Source of the DNA: Pseudomonadota bacterium
GTDB taxonomy: Bacteria; Pseudomonadota; Gammaproteobacteria; Steroidobacterales; Steroidobacteraceae
Assembly (NCBI GenBank): GCA_018241455.1
Contig: JAFEDW010000018.1
Coordinates: forward strand, 1 to 15,276
Length of the DNA: 15,276 nt
Reading direction: 5' to 3'
Below, piece after piece: positions 1 to 7,508 of the stretch. How positions within the stretch are numbered: position 1 is the stretch's first letter; the number at the start of each line of letters is the position of its first letter. The notes beneath the pieces were generated by a model. It was not told where the DNA came from, ran no database searches, and saw nothing but the letters and a program-made list of their open reading frames with translations. A program made the translations under genes and the position numbers.

Positions 1-235
1 CGCCGGGATCGACGAGCGGCCGCCCGCGCCGCTGGTAGTCAGCGCTGGTGGCGCGGTACGCGCGCCGGTGCATCCACAGCACCAGGCCCAGCACCAGCAC
101 GATGAAGCCCGCTGACATGCAGGGCGTGCCCCACGATTCCTCGCGCCAACGGTAGCTCGCCCACAGCAGCGCAGCGCCGAGTGCAATGTAGGCGCCTGGC
201 ATGCTCTCGTAGACGGGTTTGGTCAGGCGTGGCAT
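1..235 (-). CDS. Small two-helix membrane protein, 3' end off the window
   Basis: I do not recognise this family. Reading the minus strand from an ATG at 235 gives at least 78 residues without a stop, running off the left edge. An in-frame TAG lies just upstream, so the gene cannot begin much earlier; a second Met at codon 12 is an alternative start. The protein starts MPRLTKPVYE. It has two hydrophobic stretches (about residues 14-28 and 40-55) separated by a charged turn with YRWREE. After the second helix comes a basic segment (HRRAYRATSADYQRRGR), which by the positive-inside rule should be cytoplasmic. It lies 81 bases downstream of tldD on the same strand and could be the last gene of that run. 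No clear ribosome binding site is visible. Calling it a small inner-membrane protein is inference from hydrophobicity. Confidence 0.6.
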   Translation of the reverse strand, partial: MPRLTKPVYESMPGAYIALGAALLWASYRWREESWGTPCMSAGFIVLVLGLVLWMHRRAYRATSADYQRRGRPLVDPG

Positions 236-316
236 GCGCCGATGCTAGCGCGTATTGCTGCGATGCGCACCCGACCTCCGGCCCGCCCATGAACGAGCGG
301 CCCGGGACGACGGGCG

Positions 317-1765
317 CTATGCCGTTCCGCCCACGGTGAGCGCGTCGACGCGCAGCGTCGGCTGCCCCACGCCGACGGGCACGCTCTGCCCTTCCTTGCC
401 GCAGGTGCCGACGCCCGCATCGAGCTTCAGGTCGTTCCCGACCATCGCGACGCGCGTCAGCACGTCCGGGCCATTGCCGATCAGCGTCGCGCCCTTGATC
501 GGCGCGCCGAGCTTGCCGTTCTCGATCAGATACGCCTCGCTGACCGAGAACACGAACTTGCCGGAGGTGATGTCGACCTGGCCGCCACCGAAGTTCACCG
601 CGTAGATGCCGCGCTCGACCGAGCGGATGATTTCCTCGGGCGCATAGGGCCCCGCGAGCATGTAGGTGTTGGTCATGCGCGGGAGCGTCAGGTGCGCGAA
701 GGATTCGCGCCGGCCGTTGCCGGTCGGCGCCACGCCCATGAGCCGCGCGTTGAGCTTGTCCTGCAGGTAGCCGCGCAGGATGCCATCCTCGATCAGCGTC
801 GTGCACTGCGTCGGCGTGCCCTCGTCGTCGATGTTCAGCGAGCCGCGGCGCCCGGGCAGCGTGCCATCATCGACGACCGTGCAGCCGGGACTGGCGACGC
901 GCTCGCCGATGCGGCCGCTGAACGCCGACGTGCCCTTGCGGTTGAAATCGCCCTCGAGCCCGTGGCCGATCGCCTCGTGCAGCAGGATGCCCGGCCACCC
1001 TGGCCCGAGCACGACGGTCATCGTGCCCGCCGGCGCATTCACGGCTTCGAGATTCACCAGCGCCTGGCGCACCGCGTCGCGTGCGAGTTCGAGCGGGCGA
1101 TCGCCGCCGACCAGTTCGGCCAGCGTGTAGCGGCCGCCGGCGCCGGCGTAGCCCTGCTCGCGCCGGCCGTTCTGCTCGACGATCACCGAGACGTTCATCC
1201 GCACCAGCGGTCGCACGTCGGCCGCCAGCGCACCGTCGCTGGTGGCAATCAGGATGGTCTCGTGCACGGCATGCAGGCTCGCCATGACGCGCACGACGCG
1301 CGGATCGAGCTTGCGCGTCTCGCGATCGACGCGTTCGAGCCACGCGACCTTCTGCTCATCCGACAGGCTCGGCAGCGGATCGACGGGCTGGTAGAGCTGG
1401 TGCCCGGGCACGCGATGCCAGGCCTGCAGCGTGCCGCTCGTGCCGCGCACCGCGATCGCACGCGCCGCGCGCGCGGCTTCTTCGAGCGCCGCAGGCAAGA
1501 TCTCATCGGAGTAGGCGAAGCCGGTGCGCTCACCGGCCAGCGCGCGCACGCCCACGCCCTGTTCGATCGAGGAGCTGCCTTCCTTGACGATGCCGTCCTC
1601 GAGCGACCACGATTCTTCCTGCGAGGCCTGGAAATACAGGTCGGCGGCATCGACCTTTGCTCCGAGCGCCACGTCGAGCGCCTGCGCGAGGCGCCGCTGG
1701 TCGAGCCCGCCCGGCGCCAGCAGCGCCGCTTGCGCGAGTTGCAGCGGTTCCGCCGCGGCACTCAC
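317..1765 (-). CDS. tldD: Metalloprotease TldD (U62 family)
   Basis: TldD is the catalytic half of the TldD/TldE (PmbA) heterodimer. That cytoplasmic metalloprotease degrades unstructured peptides and is known for microcin B17 maturation and CcdA turnover. The 482-residue product matches the usual length (about 481). The HExxxH zinc motif is seen as HEAIGH at residues 263-268. The conserved C-terminal Cys ligand is in GTCGKEGQ (Cys455). Other family landmarks are the N-terminal region with FQASQEESWSLEDG and the glycine-rich YAVNFGGGQVDITSGKF segment near 388-404. The start is a GTG at 1765 whose bases overlap the nitrilase stop as GTGA. The open frame continues far upstream, but that part is a shadow of the nitrilase gene. 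The partner pmbA is not in this window. Identification is secure; the substrate is unknown. Confidence 0.97.
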   Translation of the reverse strand: MSAAAEPLQLAQAALLAPGGLDQRRLAQALDVALGAKVDAADLYFQASQEESWSLEDGIVKEGSSSIEQGVGVRALAGERTGFAYSDEILPAALEEAARAARAIAVRGTSGTLQAWHRVPGHQLYQPVDPLPSLSDEQKVAWLERVDRETRKLDPRVVRVMASLHAVHETILIATSDGALAADVRPLVRMNVSVIVEQNGRREQGYAGAGGRYTLAELVGGDRPLELARDAVRQALVNLEAVNAPAGTMTVVLGPGWPGILLHEAIGHGLEGDFNRKGTSAFSGRIGERVASPGCTVVDDGTLPGRRGSLNIDDEGTPTQCTTLIEDGILRGYLQDKLNARLMGVAPTGNGRRESFAHLTLPRMTNTYMLAGPYAPEEIIRSVERGIYAVNFGGGQVDITSGKFVFSVSEAYLIENGKLGAPIKGATLIGNGPDVLTRVAMVGNDLKLDAGVGTCGKEGQSVPVGVGQPTLRVDALTVGGTA

Positions 1766-2622
1766 GCGGCACCTGCGAGCGCGGCGACGCGATGCGACAG
1801 CGCCGGAAATTTGCGGCGTGCCTCTGCCTGCGCGGCCAGATCGATCGGCGCGACGATCACGCCTTCGCCATCGGGCAGCAGCGCGAGGATGCGGCCCCAG
1901 TAATCGACGATCAGGCTGTGGCCCCAGGTGCGCCGGCCGTTCGGATGCGTGCCGTACTGCGCGCTGGCCACGACGTAGCACAGGTTCTCGATCGCGCGCG
2001 CGCGCAGCAGCGGCTCCCAGTGCGCCTCGCCGGTCGGAGCGGTGAACGCCGCGGGCACGATCAGCCACTGCGCGCCGGCCGCCTGCAAGCGCCGGTAGAG
2101 CTCGGGAAAACGCACGTCGTAGCAGATCGACAATCCGAGCTTGCCCGCGGGCGTGTCGACCGTCACCACCTTGCTGCCCGGCGCCATGTGCGCCGATTCG
2201 CGATAACTCTCGGCCCGATCGGGCAGCTCGACATCGAACAGGTGGATCTTGTCGTAGCGTGCCGCGCGCGTGCCGTCCGCGGCGTACACGAGGCAGGACT
2301 GCGAGATGCGCTCCCCCGGGCCGTTGGCGATCGGCACGGACCCGGCGACGATCCACAGCTTCAGCCGCGCGGCGGTCTCAGCCAGGAAATCCTGCACGAC
2401 GCCGGCGCCGTCGGCCTCGGCGAGCGCGCGGCGGTCGGCGTCGCGCTGCGCCATCAGCGAGAAGTTCTCCGGCAGCACGGCGACGCGCGCGCCCTGCCCG
2501 GCTGCGGCCTGCAACAGCCGCCCGGCGGTGGCGAGGTTCGCATCGCGCTCGCCGCCCGAACACATCTGCACGGCCGCCACACGGCAGGGCGGCGACGCGG
2601 ACTGGGTCGAAGGCGCGGGCAT
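1762..2622 (-). CDS. Carbon-nitrogen hydrolase, Nit1/YbeM-like nitrilase
   Basis: A 286-residue nitrilase-superfamily amidase. The Glu-Lys-Cys triad is visible: Glu52 in LPENFSL, Lys125 in YDKIHLFD and Cys167 in SICYDVRFPELYR. These flanking motifs match the Nit1/NitFhit and YbeM branch, whose characterised members hydrolyse deaminated glutathione to alpha-ketoglutarate and Cys-Gly. The exact substrate here is inferred from family only. The start at 2622 is an ATG 6 bases after the rng stop, with no obvious ribosome binding site, so it may be read by coupling from rng. Its stop overlaps the tldD start (GTGA). The pairing nit-tldD downstream of rng is a common gammaproteobacterial arrangement. 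The first 12 residues (MPAPSTQSASPP) precede the first core strand and are probably disordered. Confidence 0.93.
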   Translation of the reverse strand: MPAPSTQSASPPCRVAAVQMCSGGERDANLATAGRLLQAAAGQGARVAVLPENFSLMAQRDADRRALAEADGAGVVQDFLAETAARLKLWIVAGSVPIANGPGERISQSCLVYAADGTRAARYDKIHLFDVELPDRAESYRESAHMAPGSKVVTVDTPAGKLGLSICYDVRFPELYRRLQAAGAQWLIVPAAFTAPTGEAHWEPLLRARAIENLCYVVASAQYGTHPNGRRTWGHSLIVDYWGRILALLPDGEGVIVAPIDLAAQAEARRKFPALSHRVAALAGAA

Positions 2623-2628
2623 AGGCCG

Positions 2629-4098
2629 CTAGGCTAGCACGATGTCGTACTGCTCGACGCTGTAGAGCGCCTCGGACTGCAGCCGGATCGGCTTGCCGAC
2701 GCGGATCTCCAGGTCGGCCAGCACCGGCGCCTCCTCGTCGAGCAGGCGCTCGATCACTTCCGGATGCGCCAGGATCACCAGCTCCCTGACCTGGAACTGC
2801 GCGCCCTGGCGCAGCGCGTCACGGTAGATTTCGTGGCAGATCGTCTCGACGCTGCGCACGAAACCGCGGCCCTCGCAGGTCTGGCAGGGCTCGCACAACA
2901 GGTGCTCGAGGCTCTCGCGCGTGCGCTTGCGCGTCATCGCGACGAGGCCGAGCGGCGCTCCCTCGGCGATCTGGTTCTGCGCCCGGTCGGCGGCCAACGC
3001 CGCCTGGAAGGCCGCCAGCAGCTGCGCGCGGTGCGCCTCGTCTTCCATGTCGATGAAGTCGATGATGATGATGCCGCCGAGGTTGCGCAGGCGCAGTTGA
3101 CGGGCAATCGCAACCGCCGCCTCGAGGTTCGTGCGGTACACGGTATCTTCAGGATTGCCGTGCCCGACGAAGGCGCCGGTGTTGACGTCGATCGTCGTCA
3201 TCGATTCGGTCTGGTCAATGACGATGTAACCGCCGGACTGCAACTGCACCTGCCGGTCGAGCGCGCGGTTGATCTCGGCATCGACGCCGTGCGCTTCGAA
3301 CAGCGGCCGCGCGGCCGAGTACAGCTCGATGCGCTCGACCGCCTCCGGCATGAACGCGGCCGCGAACTGGCACAGCCGCGCGAACTCGCCCGGATCGTCG
3401 ACCAGCACGCGGCGCATGTCGGCGCCGAGTTCATCGCGCAGCATGCGCGCGCCGAGCGGCAGGTCGGCGTGCACCAGCGTGCCGGCGCCGACGCGCAACT
3501 GCTCCTGCCGCACGTGCTCCCACAGCCGCGCCAGGTACAGCATGTCGGCGCGCAGCGCCTCGAGCGGCGCACCGTGCGCCGCGGTGCGCACGATGTAGCC
3601 ACCGCCCGCGTGCTGCAGCTCGGCGAGTTCACGCACCAGCGCGCGCACGCGTTCGCGTTCGGCCTCGTCGGTGATGCGCGATGACACGCCGACGCCGCGC
3701 CCGAACGGCATGTACACCAGGAACCGCGACGGCAGCGAGACGAACGTGGTCAGCCGCGCGCCCTTGCTGCCGAGCGGGTCCTTGAGCACCTGCACGAGGA
3801 TGTCCTGGCCGGGCAGCACCAGCTTGCCGATGTCCTCGACCGGCGGCGTGCCGTTCTCGGCATCGGCCGGCACCGCGCGCGCGATGTCGGCCGCGTGCAG
3901 GAACGCGGTGCGCTCGAGCCCGATGTCGACGAATGCCGCCTGCATGCCCGGCAGCACGCGCGACACGCGTCCCTTGTAGAGGTTGCCGACCAGCCCGCGC
4001 CGGCTGGCGCGCTCGATGTACAGCTCCTGCGTCGCGCCGTTCTCCACCAGCGCAGCGCGCGTCTCGCGCGGCGTCACGTTGAGCAGGATCTCGCGCAT
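2629..4098 (-). CDS. rng: Ribonuclease G
   Basis: RNase G is a cytoplasmic single-strand endoribonuclease that matures the 5' end of 16S rRNA and degrades some mRNAs. The predicted protein is 489 residues, the same as the Escherichia coli enzyme, and lacks the long C-terminal scaffold of RNase E. An N-terminal S1 domain is visible around residues 36-70 (GNLYKGRVSRVLPGMQAAFV). The catalytic DNase I-like part has two metal-binding aspartates, in TTIDVNTGAF (Asp304) and IIIIDFIDM (Asp347). The zinc-link cysteines are Cys402 and Cys405 in CEPCQTCEGRG; a third cysteine follows at 408. The ATG at 4098 shares one base with the maf stop (TGATG). The frame stays open upstream of this ATG, but that part is a maf shadow. 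Order maf-rng is the classical arrangement. Confidence 0.97.
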   Translation of the reverse strand: MREILLNVTPRETRAALVENGATQELYIERASRRGLVGNLYKGRVSRVLPGMQAAFVDIGLERTAFLHAADIARAVPADAENGTPPVEDIGKLVLPGQDILVQVLKDPLGSKGARLTTFVSLPSRFLVYMPFGRGVGVSSRITDEAERERVRALVRELAELQHAGGGYIVRTAAHGAPLEALRADMLYLARLWEHVRQEQLRVGAGTLVHADLPLGARMLRDELGADMRRVLVDDPGEFARLCQFAAAFMPEAVERIELYSAARPLFEAHGVDAEINRALDRQVQLQSGGYIVIDQTESMTTIDVNTGAFVGHGNPEDTVYRTNLEAAVAIARQLRLRNLGGIIIIDFIDMEDEAHRAQLLAAFQAALAADRAQNQIAEGAPLGLVAMTRKRTRESLEHLLCEPCQTCEGRGFVRSVETICHEIYRDALRQGAQFQVRELVILAHPEVIERLLDEEAPVLADLEIRVGKPIRLQSEALYSVEQYDIVLA

Positions 4099-4769
4099 CA
4101 GGCCCCTGCCTCGACCTGCCAGCGCGGCACGCCGGCCGCGTCCAGCAACGCCGCGGTCTCGAACAGCGGCAGGCCCATGACGCCCGAATAGCTGCCACGC
4201 AGCTCCTTGACGAACACCGCGCCCAATCCCTGGACCGCGTAGCCGCCGGCCTTGTCGCGGCCCTCGCCGCTCGCCCAATAGCGCTCGCACTCGCGCGCAT
4301 CGATGGCGCGGAAGCGCACCTCGCTCCGGCTCAGGCGCACGTCGTGGCCGCACTCGGTGACCAGCGCGACGGCCGTGAGCACCTCGTGCGTGCGATTCGC
4401 GAGCCTTGAGAGCATCGCCAGTCCCGCGGCCCGTTCGGTCGGCTTGCCGAGCATCGTGCCGTCGATGAACACCGCGGTATCGGCGCCCAGCACCGGCAGC
4501 GCGCCGTGGCCGGCGGGTGGCGCCTGCGCGATGTGCCGCGCCTTGGCCAGCGCCAGGCGGCACACGCACTCGTCCGGCGCTTCGCCGCCGAGCCGCTGCT
4601 CGTCGATGGCGGCGATCGCGATCGCATGCGGCACGCCGATCTGCCACAACAGTTCGCGTCGCCGCGGCGAGGCAGAGGCCAGCAGCAACACCGCTGGAGC
4701 CTGTGCATGGTGCGCGGCGTGCTGGCCGCTGGCGCCGCGGCCTGCGCTGATGACGGATGGCGTGGACAT
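4098..4769 (-). CDS. maf: Maf-like nucleotide pyrophosphatase, YhdE type
   Basis: Maf proteins hydrolyse non-canonical or excess nucleoside triphosphates to monophosphates. The YhdE branch prefers dTTP and UTP. Visible motifs are the nucleotide-binding SASPRRRELL (residues 32-41), the catalytic Asp97 in GADTAVFIDG with LGKP following, and DKAGGYAVQGLGAVFVKELR with GSYSGVMGLPL near 172-202. That last block is typical of YhdE rather than YceF. From the ATG at 4769 the product is 223 residues, with about 27 residues before the first strand where the family normally has one to five. A GTG at 4691 (codon 27, directly before LLLASAS) is a plausible alternative start that would give the usual length. 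The ATG is 2 bases after the rlmH stop; the 3' end is coupled to rng by TGATG. Confidence 0.93.
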   Translation of the reverse strand: MSTPSVISAGRGASGQHAAHHAQAPAVLLLASASPRRRELLWQIGVPHAIAIAAIDEQRLGGEAPDECVCRLALAKARHIAQAPPAGHGALPVLGADTAVFIDGTMLGKPTERAAGLAMLSRLANRTHEVLTAVALVTECGHDVRLSRSEVRFRAIDARECERYWASGEGRDKAGGYAVQGLGAVFVKELRGSYSGVMGLPLFETAALLDAAGVPRWQVEAGA

Positions 4770-4771
4770 GG

Positions 4772-5242
4772 CTACGGCCGATGGTAAGGGTGGCCGGCCA
4801 GCAGCGTCGAGGCGCGATAGAGCTGCTCGGCCAGCAGCACCCGCACCAGGCCGTGCGGAAAGGTCAGCGCCGACAGCGACCAGCGCAGTTGCGCGCGCTT
4901 GAGCACGGCGGGATCGAGCCCATCCGGTCCGCCGATGATGAAACTGACCGGATCGCCCGCCTGGCGGCGCCCGGCCAGCCAGTCGCCGAACTGCACCGAC
5001 GTGAACGAGCGCCCGCGCTCATCGAGCGCCACGGCATATTCGCTCGCCTTCAGCAGTCCGAGGATGCGTTCGCCTTCGGTGGCCATCGCGCGTGCGCTGT
5101 CGCCCGCGCCGCTGCGCCGCGCCACCGGCACTTCAATGAGCTCGAGCGTGTCGGCACCGCGCAACCGGCGCGCATAGTCGCCGTAAGCGGCCTGCACCCA
5201 ATCGCTCATGCGCGTGCCGACGGCGATCACGCGCAGGCGCAT
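4772..5242 (-). CDS. rlmH: 23S rRNA pseudouridine-1915 N3-methyltransferase RlmH
   Basis: RlmH is a SPOUT-class methyltransferase that uses S-adenosylmethionine to methylate pseudouridine 1915 in helix 69 of 23S rRNA on the assembled 70S ribosome. The product is 156 residues, the usual length (about 155). It begins MRLRVIAVGTRM. The knotted cofactor site is seen as FIIGGPDGLD (101-110), and the conserved C terminus has LTFPHGLVRVLLAEQLYRA (126-144) and ends HPYHRP. The ATG at 5242 follows the rsfS stop by 29 bases, and the gene runs into maf with a 2-base gap. The pair rsfS-rlmH is one of the most conserved bacterial gene neighbourhoods and supports both calls. Confidence 0.97.
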   Translation of the reverse strand: MRLRVIAVGTRMSDWVQAAYGDYARRLRGADTLELIEVPVARRSGAGDSARAMATEGERILGLLKASEYAVALDERGRSFTSVQFGDWLAGRRQAGDPVSFIIGGPDGLDPAVLKRAQLRWSLSALTFPHGLVRVLLAEQLYRASTLLAGHPYHRP

Positions 5243-5271
5243 CAGCCGCCGCCGGGACGCATGCTGCCGCC

Positions 5272-5820
5272 TCAGGCCCGGCGCGTGCGCGCCGCGCCAG
5301 CACCGCGGGTACCGCCGGCGCCAGCGCTGGCACCGCCACCGGCCGCGCTGCGGCGCTGCGCCTGCGGCGCCTCCCACAGCTGTTCGAGCGCGTAGAACTC
5401 GCGCACGCGCGGCAGCATCACGTGCACCAGCACATCCTGCAGGTCGATCAGCACCCACTCGGCATCCTGCCGGCCTTCGGTGCCCATCGGCCGCCGGCCG
5501 GCCTGCTTGGCCTTGACCACGACGTTCTCGGCGATCGAGCGCACGTGCCGGTCGGAAGTGCCCGAGGCGACGATCATCGTGTCGGCGATGTCGGTCAGGC
5601 CGCGCACGTCGAGCACGCGGATATTGACCGCCTTCATGTCCTCGAGTGCCGCGAGCGCCAGTTTTTCCAGCGCCACGAGCTCGCTGCTGCGTGGCTGCTT
5701 GCCGGGCCGCGCCGGGGCGGCCGCCGCTTTTCGGGATGGGGATGTCGCGGCGGGGGCTGGCCCGCGGCGGGTGGTGGGTTTGCGCCGGCGTGAAGCCGGG
5801 CTGCGGCGGGATGGGCTCAT
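5272..5820 (-). CDS. rsfS: Ribosomal silencing factor RsfS with basic extensions
   Basis: RsfS binds ribosomal protein L14 on the 50S subunit and blocks joining to 30S when nutrients are scarce. The conserved core spans about residues 46-152, with ALEDMKAVNIRVLDVRG, DTMIVASGTSDRHVRSIAENV and WVLIDLQDVLVHVMLPRVREFYALEQLW-type segments. The protein is 182 residues against the usual 105-125. It carries about 45 extra N-terminal residues rich in Arg, Lys, Pro and Ala, and about 30 C-terminal residues rich in Gly, Ala and Arg. I chose the ATG at 5820 because a near-consensus ribosome binding site (AAGAGGTGA, 5832-5840) sits 11 bases upstream. Alternatives are a GTG at 5835 overlapping the nadD stop, and a GTG at 5676 (codon 49) that would remove the N-terminal extension. 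Confidence 0.92.
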   Translation of the reverse strand: MSPSRRSPASRRRKPTTRRGPAPAATSPSRKAAAAPARPGKQPRSSELVALEKLALAALEDMKAVNIRVLDVRGLTDIADTMIVASGTSDRHVRSIAENVVVKAKQAGRRPMGTEGRQDAEWVLIDLQDVLVHVMLPRVREFYALEQLWEAPQAQRRSAAGGGASAGAGGTRGAGAARTRRA

Positions 5821-5831
5821 GCGTGCTTGGT

Positions 5832-5840
5832 TCACCTCTT
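5832..5840 (-). promoter_or_regulatory. Ribosome binding site of rsfS overlapping the nadD stop
   Basis: On the minus strand these bases read AAGAGGTGA, differing at one position from AGGAGGTGA. They lie 11 bases before the ATG at 5820. The last three bases are the nadD stop TGA, so a ribosome finishing nadD covers this site. The GTG inside it is a competing, poorly spaced start. This site is the main support for the extended N terminus of RsfS. Confidence 0.55.
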
Positions 5841-6479
5841 GGCCTGAGCATAGCACCCGGAGGCGATGATGAGGTCGCGAACCGCTTCGGGCACCAGGTA
5901 GCGCAGGTCGCGCTGGGCCAGGATCAGTGCGCGCAGGTCGGTCGAGGAAATCTCGAGCTGCGTGACGGCATGCACGAAGATCCGGCCCGCGGTCGCATTG
6001 TGCAGGTCGCGCAGCGAGCCGGTGCCGCGGTCCACCATCACTTCGCCCAGGGGTCCCGTGATCGGCGCTTTCCACCCGGGGCGGTGCGCGACGACCACGT
6101 GCGCCAGCTCGAAGATCTCGCGCCAGCGGTGCCAGTGCGGCACGCCGAGGAAGGCGTCCATGCCGAGCAGCAGGCACAGCGACCGGTCGGGATACTCGCG
6201 CCGCAGGTCGAGCAGCGTATCGACGGTGTACGAGACACCGCTCCGCCGTATCTCGCGGTCGTCGACGACGAACGAGGATTGGCCGGCGATGGCCGCGCGC
6301 ACCATCGCGAGCCGCAGCTCGGCCGGCGCCAGCGAGGCCTCGCGGTGCGGCGGATTGCCGGTCGGCAGGAAACGCACCTGTTCGAGGCGCAGCAGCTGCC
6401 ACAATTCGAACGCGGTGCGCAGGTGGCCGTAGTGGATCGGGTCGAAGGTGCCCCCGAACAGGCCGATCGGCTCCCTCAT
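5832..6479 (-). CDS. nadD: Nicotinate-nucleotide adenylyltransferase NadD
   Basis: NadD transfers AMP from ATP to nicotinate mononucleotide to give deamido-NAD, the penultimate step of NAD synthesis in the cytoplasm. The 215-residue product has the nucleotidyltransferase signature GGTFDPIHYGH (residues 9-19), SYTVDTL (83-89), LLGMDAF (104-110) and the second ATP-binding motif EISSTDLR (176-183). These cover the full Rossmann-type fold and match the expected length of about 213. The ATG at 6479 overlaps the holA stop by four bases (ATGA), so translation is probably coupled to holA. Its stop lies inside the ribosome binding site of rsfS. The order holA-nadD-rsfS is canonical. Confidence 0.97.
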   Translation of the reverse strand: MREPIGLFGGTFDPIHYGHLRTAFELWQLLRLEQVRFLPTGNPPHREASLAPAELRLAMVRAAIAGQSSFVVDDREIRRSGVSYTVDTLLDLRREYPDRSLCLLLGMDAFLGVPHWHRWREIFELAHVVVAHRPGWKAPITGPLGEVMVDRGTGSLRDLHNATAGRIFVHAVTQLEISSTDLRALILAQRDLRYLVPEAVRDLIIASGCYAQAKR

Positions 6480-7432
6480 AGGCGCGGACGTTCCCACAGC
6501 GCCGCGAAACGCGGCAGCGGCAGTGTACGCCGGCCGCACATTTCGGCGCACAGCAACGCGAGTTCATCCCAGGCATCGCCATGGCTCTGGCCCTTGGCGA
6601 CGCGATCGACGCGCGCGGCGCGCGCGATCAGCCGTGCCATCGGCACCGTGCGGGGCCCGCCCTGCCGGCGCAGTGCGTTCACCAGCCACCACAGCACGCG
6701 CACCGGCTCGTCGCCCTCGGCGCGCAGCCCGGCGAGGATGCGCAAGGCTCGCGCCGCCTCGCCCGCGGCGATCGCCTGCGTCAGCCGCATGACATCGTAG
6801 CGGGCGCTGTCGCCCAGCGCGTCGGCCAGCTCCGTCAAGCCCAGCTTCTTGTCGGATCCATACCGCATTTGCAGCTTTTCGAGCTCCTGATGCGCCGCCA
6901 GCAGGTTGCCTTCCGTGGCGACAGCGAGTAGCGACAGCGCATCGGCCGACAGCGTCAGGCCCACCGCCCGCGCACGCGCGCCGAGCCATCCCGGGAACTG
7001 CGCCGCATCCACCGGCCATACGTTGACCCAGGCGCCGCGCTGCTGCACCGCCTGCACCCATTCCGATCCTTGCGCGTCCTTGTCGAGCCGCCCGGTGGCG
7101 ATCACCAGCAACAGATCGTCGCCGGCGGCGGCAATGAGTTTCAGCAGCGTGGCCGCGCCGTGGCCGGGCTTGCCGCCCGGCATGCGGATCTCGAGGATGC
7201 GCCGGCTCGCGAACAGCGACTGCGTCTGCGTCGAGGCCAGCGCGTTTTCCCAGGTGGCCGCGCTCTTGTCGATGAACACCTGCTCGCGCTCATCGAACCC
7301 GAGCGAACGCGCACGCGCGCGGATCGCATCCAGCGCCTCCGTGGCAAGCAAGGGCTCGTCGCCCGCGACCAGGTAGACCGGCAGCAGGCGTTCGGCGAGC
7401 TGGCCCGCGAGTCGGTCGGCATTCAGTTTCAT
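6476..7432 (-). CDS. holA: DNA polymerase III delta subunit HolA
   Basis: HolA is the clamp-opening subunit of the DNA polymerase III clamp loader and binds the beta clamp. The 318-residue product has the usual N-terminal start (MKLNADRLAGQL) followed by LLPVYLVAGDEPLL (16-29), which corresponds to the degenerate Walker-A region of delta. The middle AAA+-like part contains QSLFASRRILEIRMP and LLLVIATGRLDKD. The C-terminal helical domain contains LLAVATEGNLLAAHQELEKL and WWLVNALRR. The length is slightly below the E. coli protein (343). The ATG at 7432 is the first gene of the second minus-strand run and is divergent from hinT, so it must have its own promoter in the 76-base gap or rely on readthrough of antisense-oriented genes. 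No clear ribosome binding site is seen. Confidence 0.94.
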   Translation of the reverse strand: MKLNADRLAGQLAERLLPVYLVAGDEPLLATEALDAIRARARSLGFDEREQVFIDKSAATWENALASTQTQSLFASRRILEIRMPGGKPGHGAATLLKLIAAAGDDLLLVIATGRLDKDAQGSEWVQAVQQRGAWVNVWPVDAAQFPGWLGARARAVGLTLSADALSLLAVATEGNLLAAHQELEKLQMRYGSDKKLGLTELADALGDSARYDVMRLTQAIAAGEAARALRILAGLRAEGDEPVRVLWWLVNALRRQGGPRTVPMARLIARAARVDRVAKGQSHGDAWDELALLCAEMCGRRTLPLPRFAALWERPRL

Positions 7433-7455
7433 GCGTGGGCAGATTAACTGAACTG

Positions 7456-7486
7456 CCCGGCCGGTGCGCGACTTGCCGGGGCCGGG
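7456..7486. repeat. GC-rich inverted repeat between divergent holA and hinT
   Basis: CCCGGCC at 7456-7462 is matched by its reverse complement GGCCGGG at 7480-7486, with a 17-base spacer. It sits in the middle of the 76-base gap (7433-7508) that must hold the start signals of both genes. It could be an operator or only a chance palindrome in GC-rich DNA. No convincing sigma-70 boxes were found for holA. On the plus strand a TTGCCG and a TAGGCT lie 18 bases apart just before hinT, but the match is weak. Confidence 0.25.
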
Positions 7487-7508
7487 TCGAAGAGCCTAGG
7501 CTGCGCCC

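Noticed and set aside
39..806. 255-codon minus-strand open frame covering the left edge and part of tldD
   Set aside because: It is out of frame with both tldD and the small membrane protein, and is Arg/Ala/Gly rich with no motifs.
1766..2356. Upstream extension of the tldD reading frame (fusion with the nitrilase region)
   Set aside because: The frame is open only by composition. TldD reaches its normal 482 residues from the GTG at 1765, and the region encodes the nitrilase in another frame.
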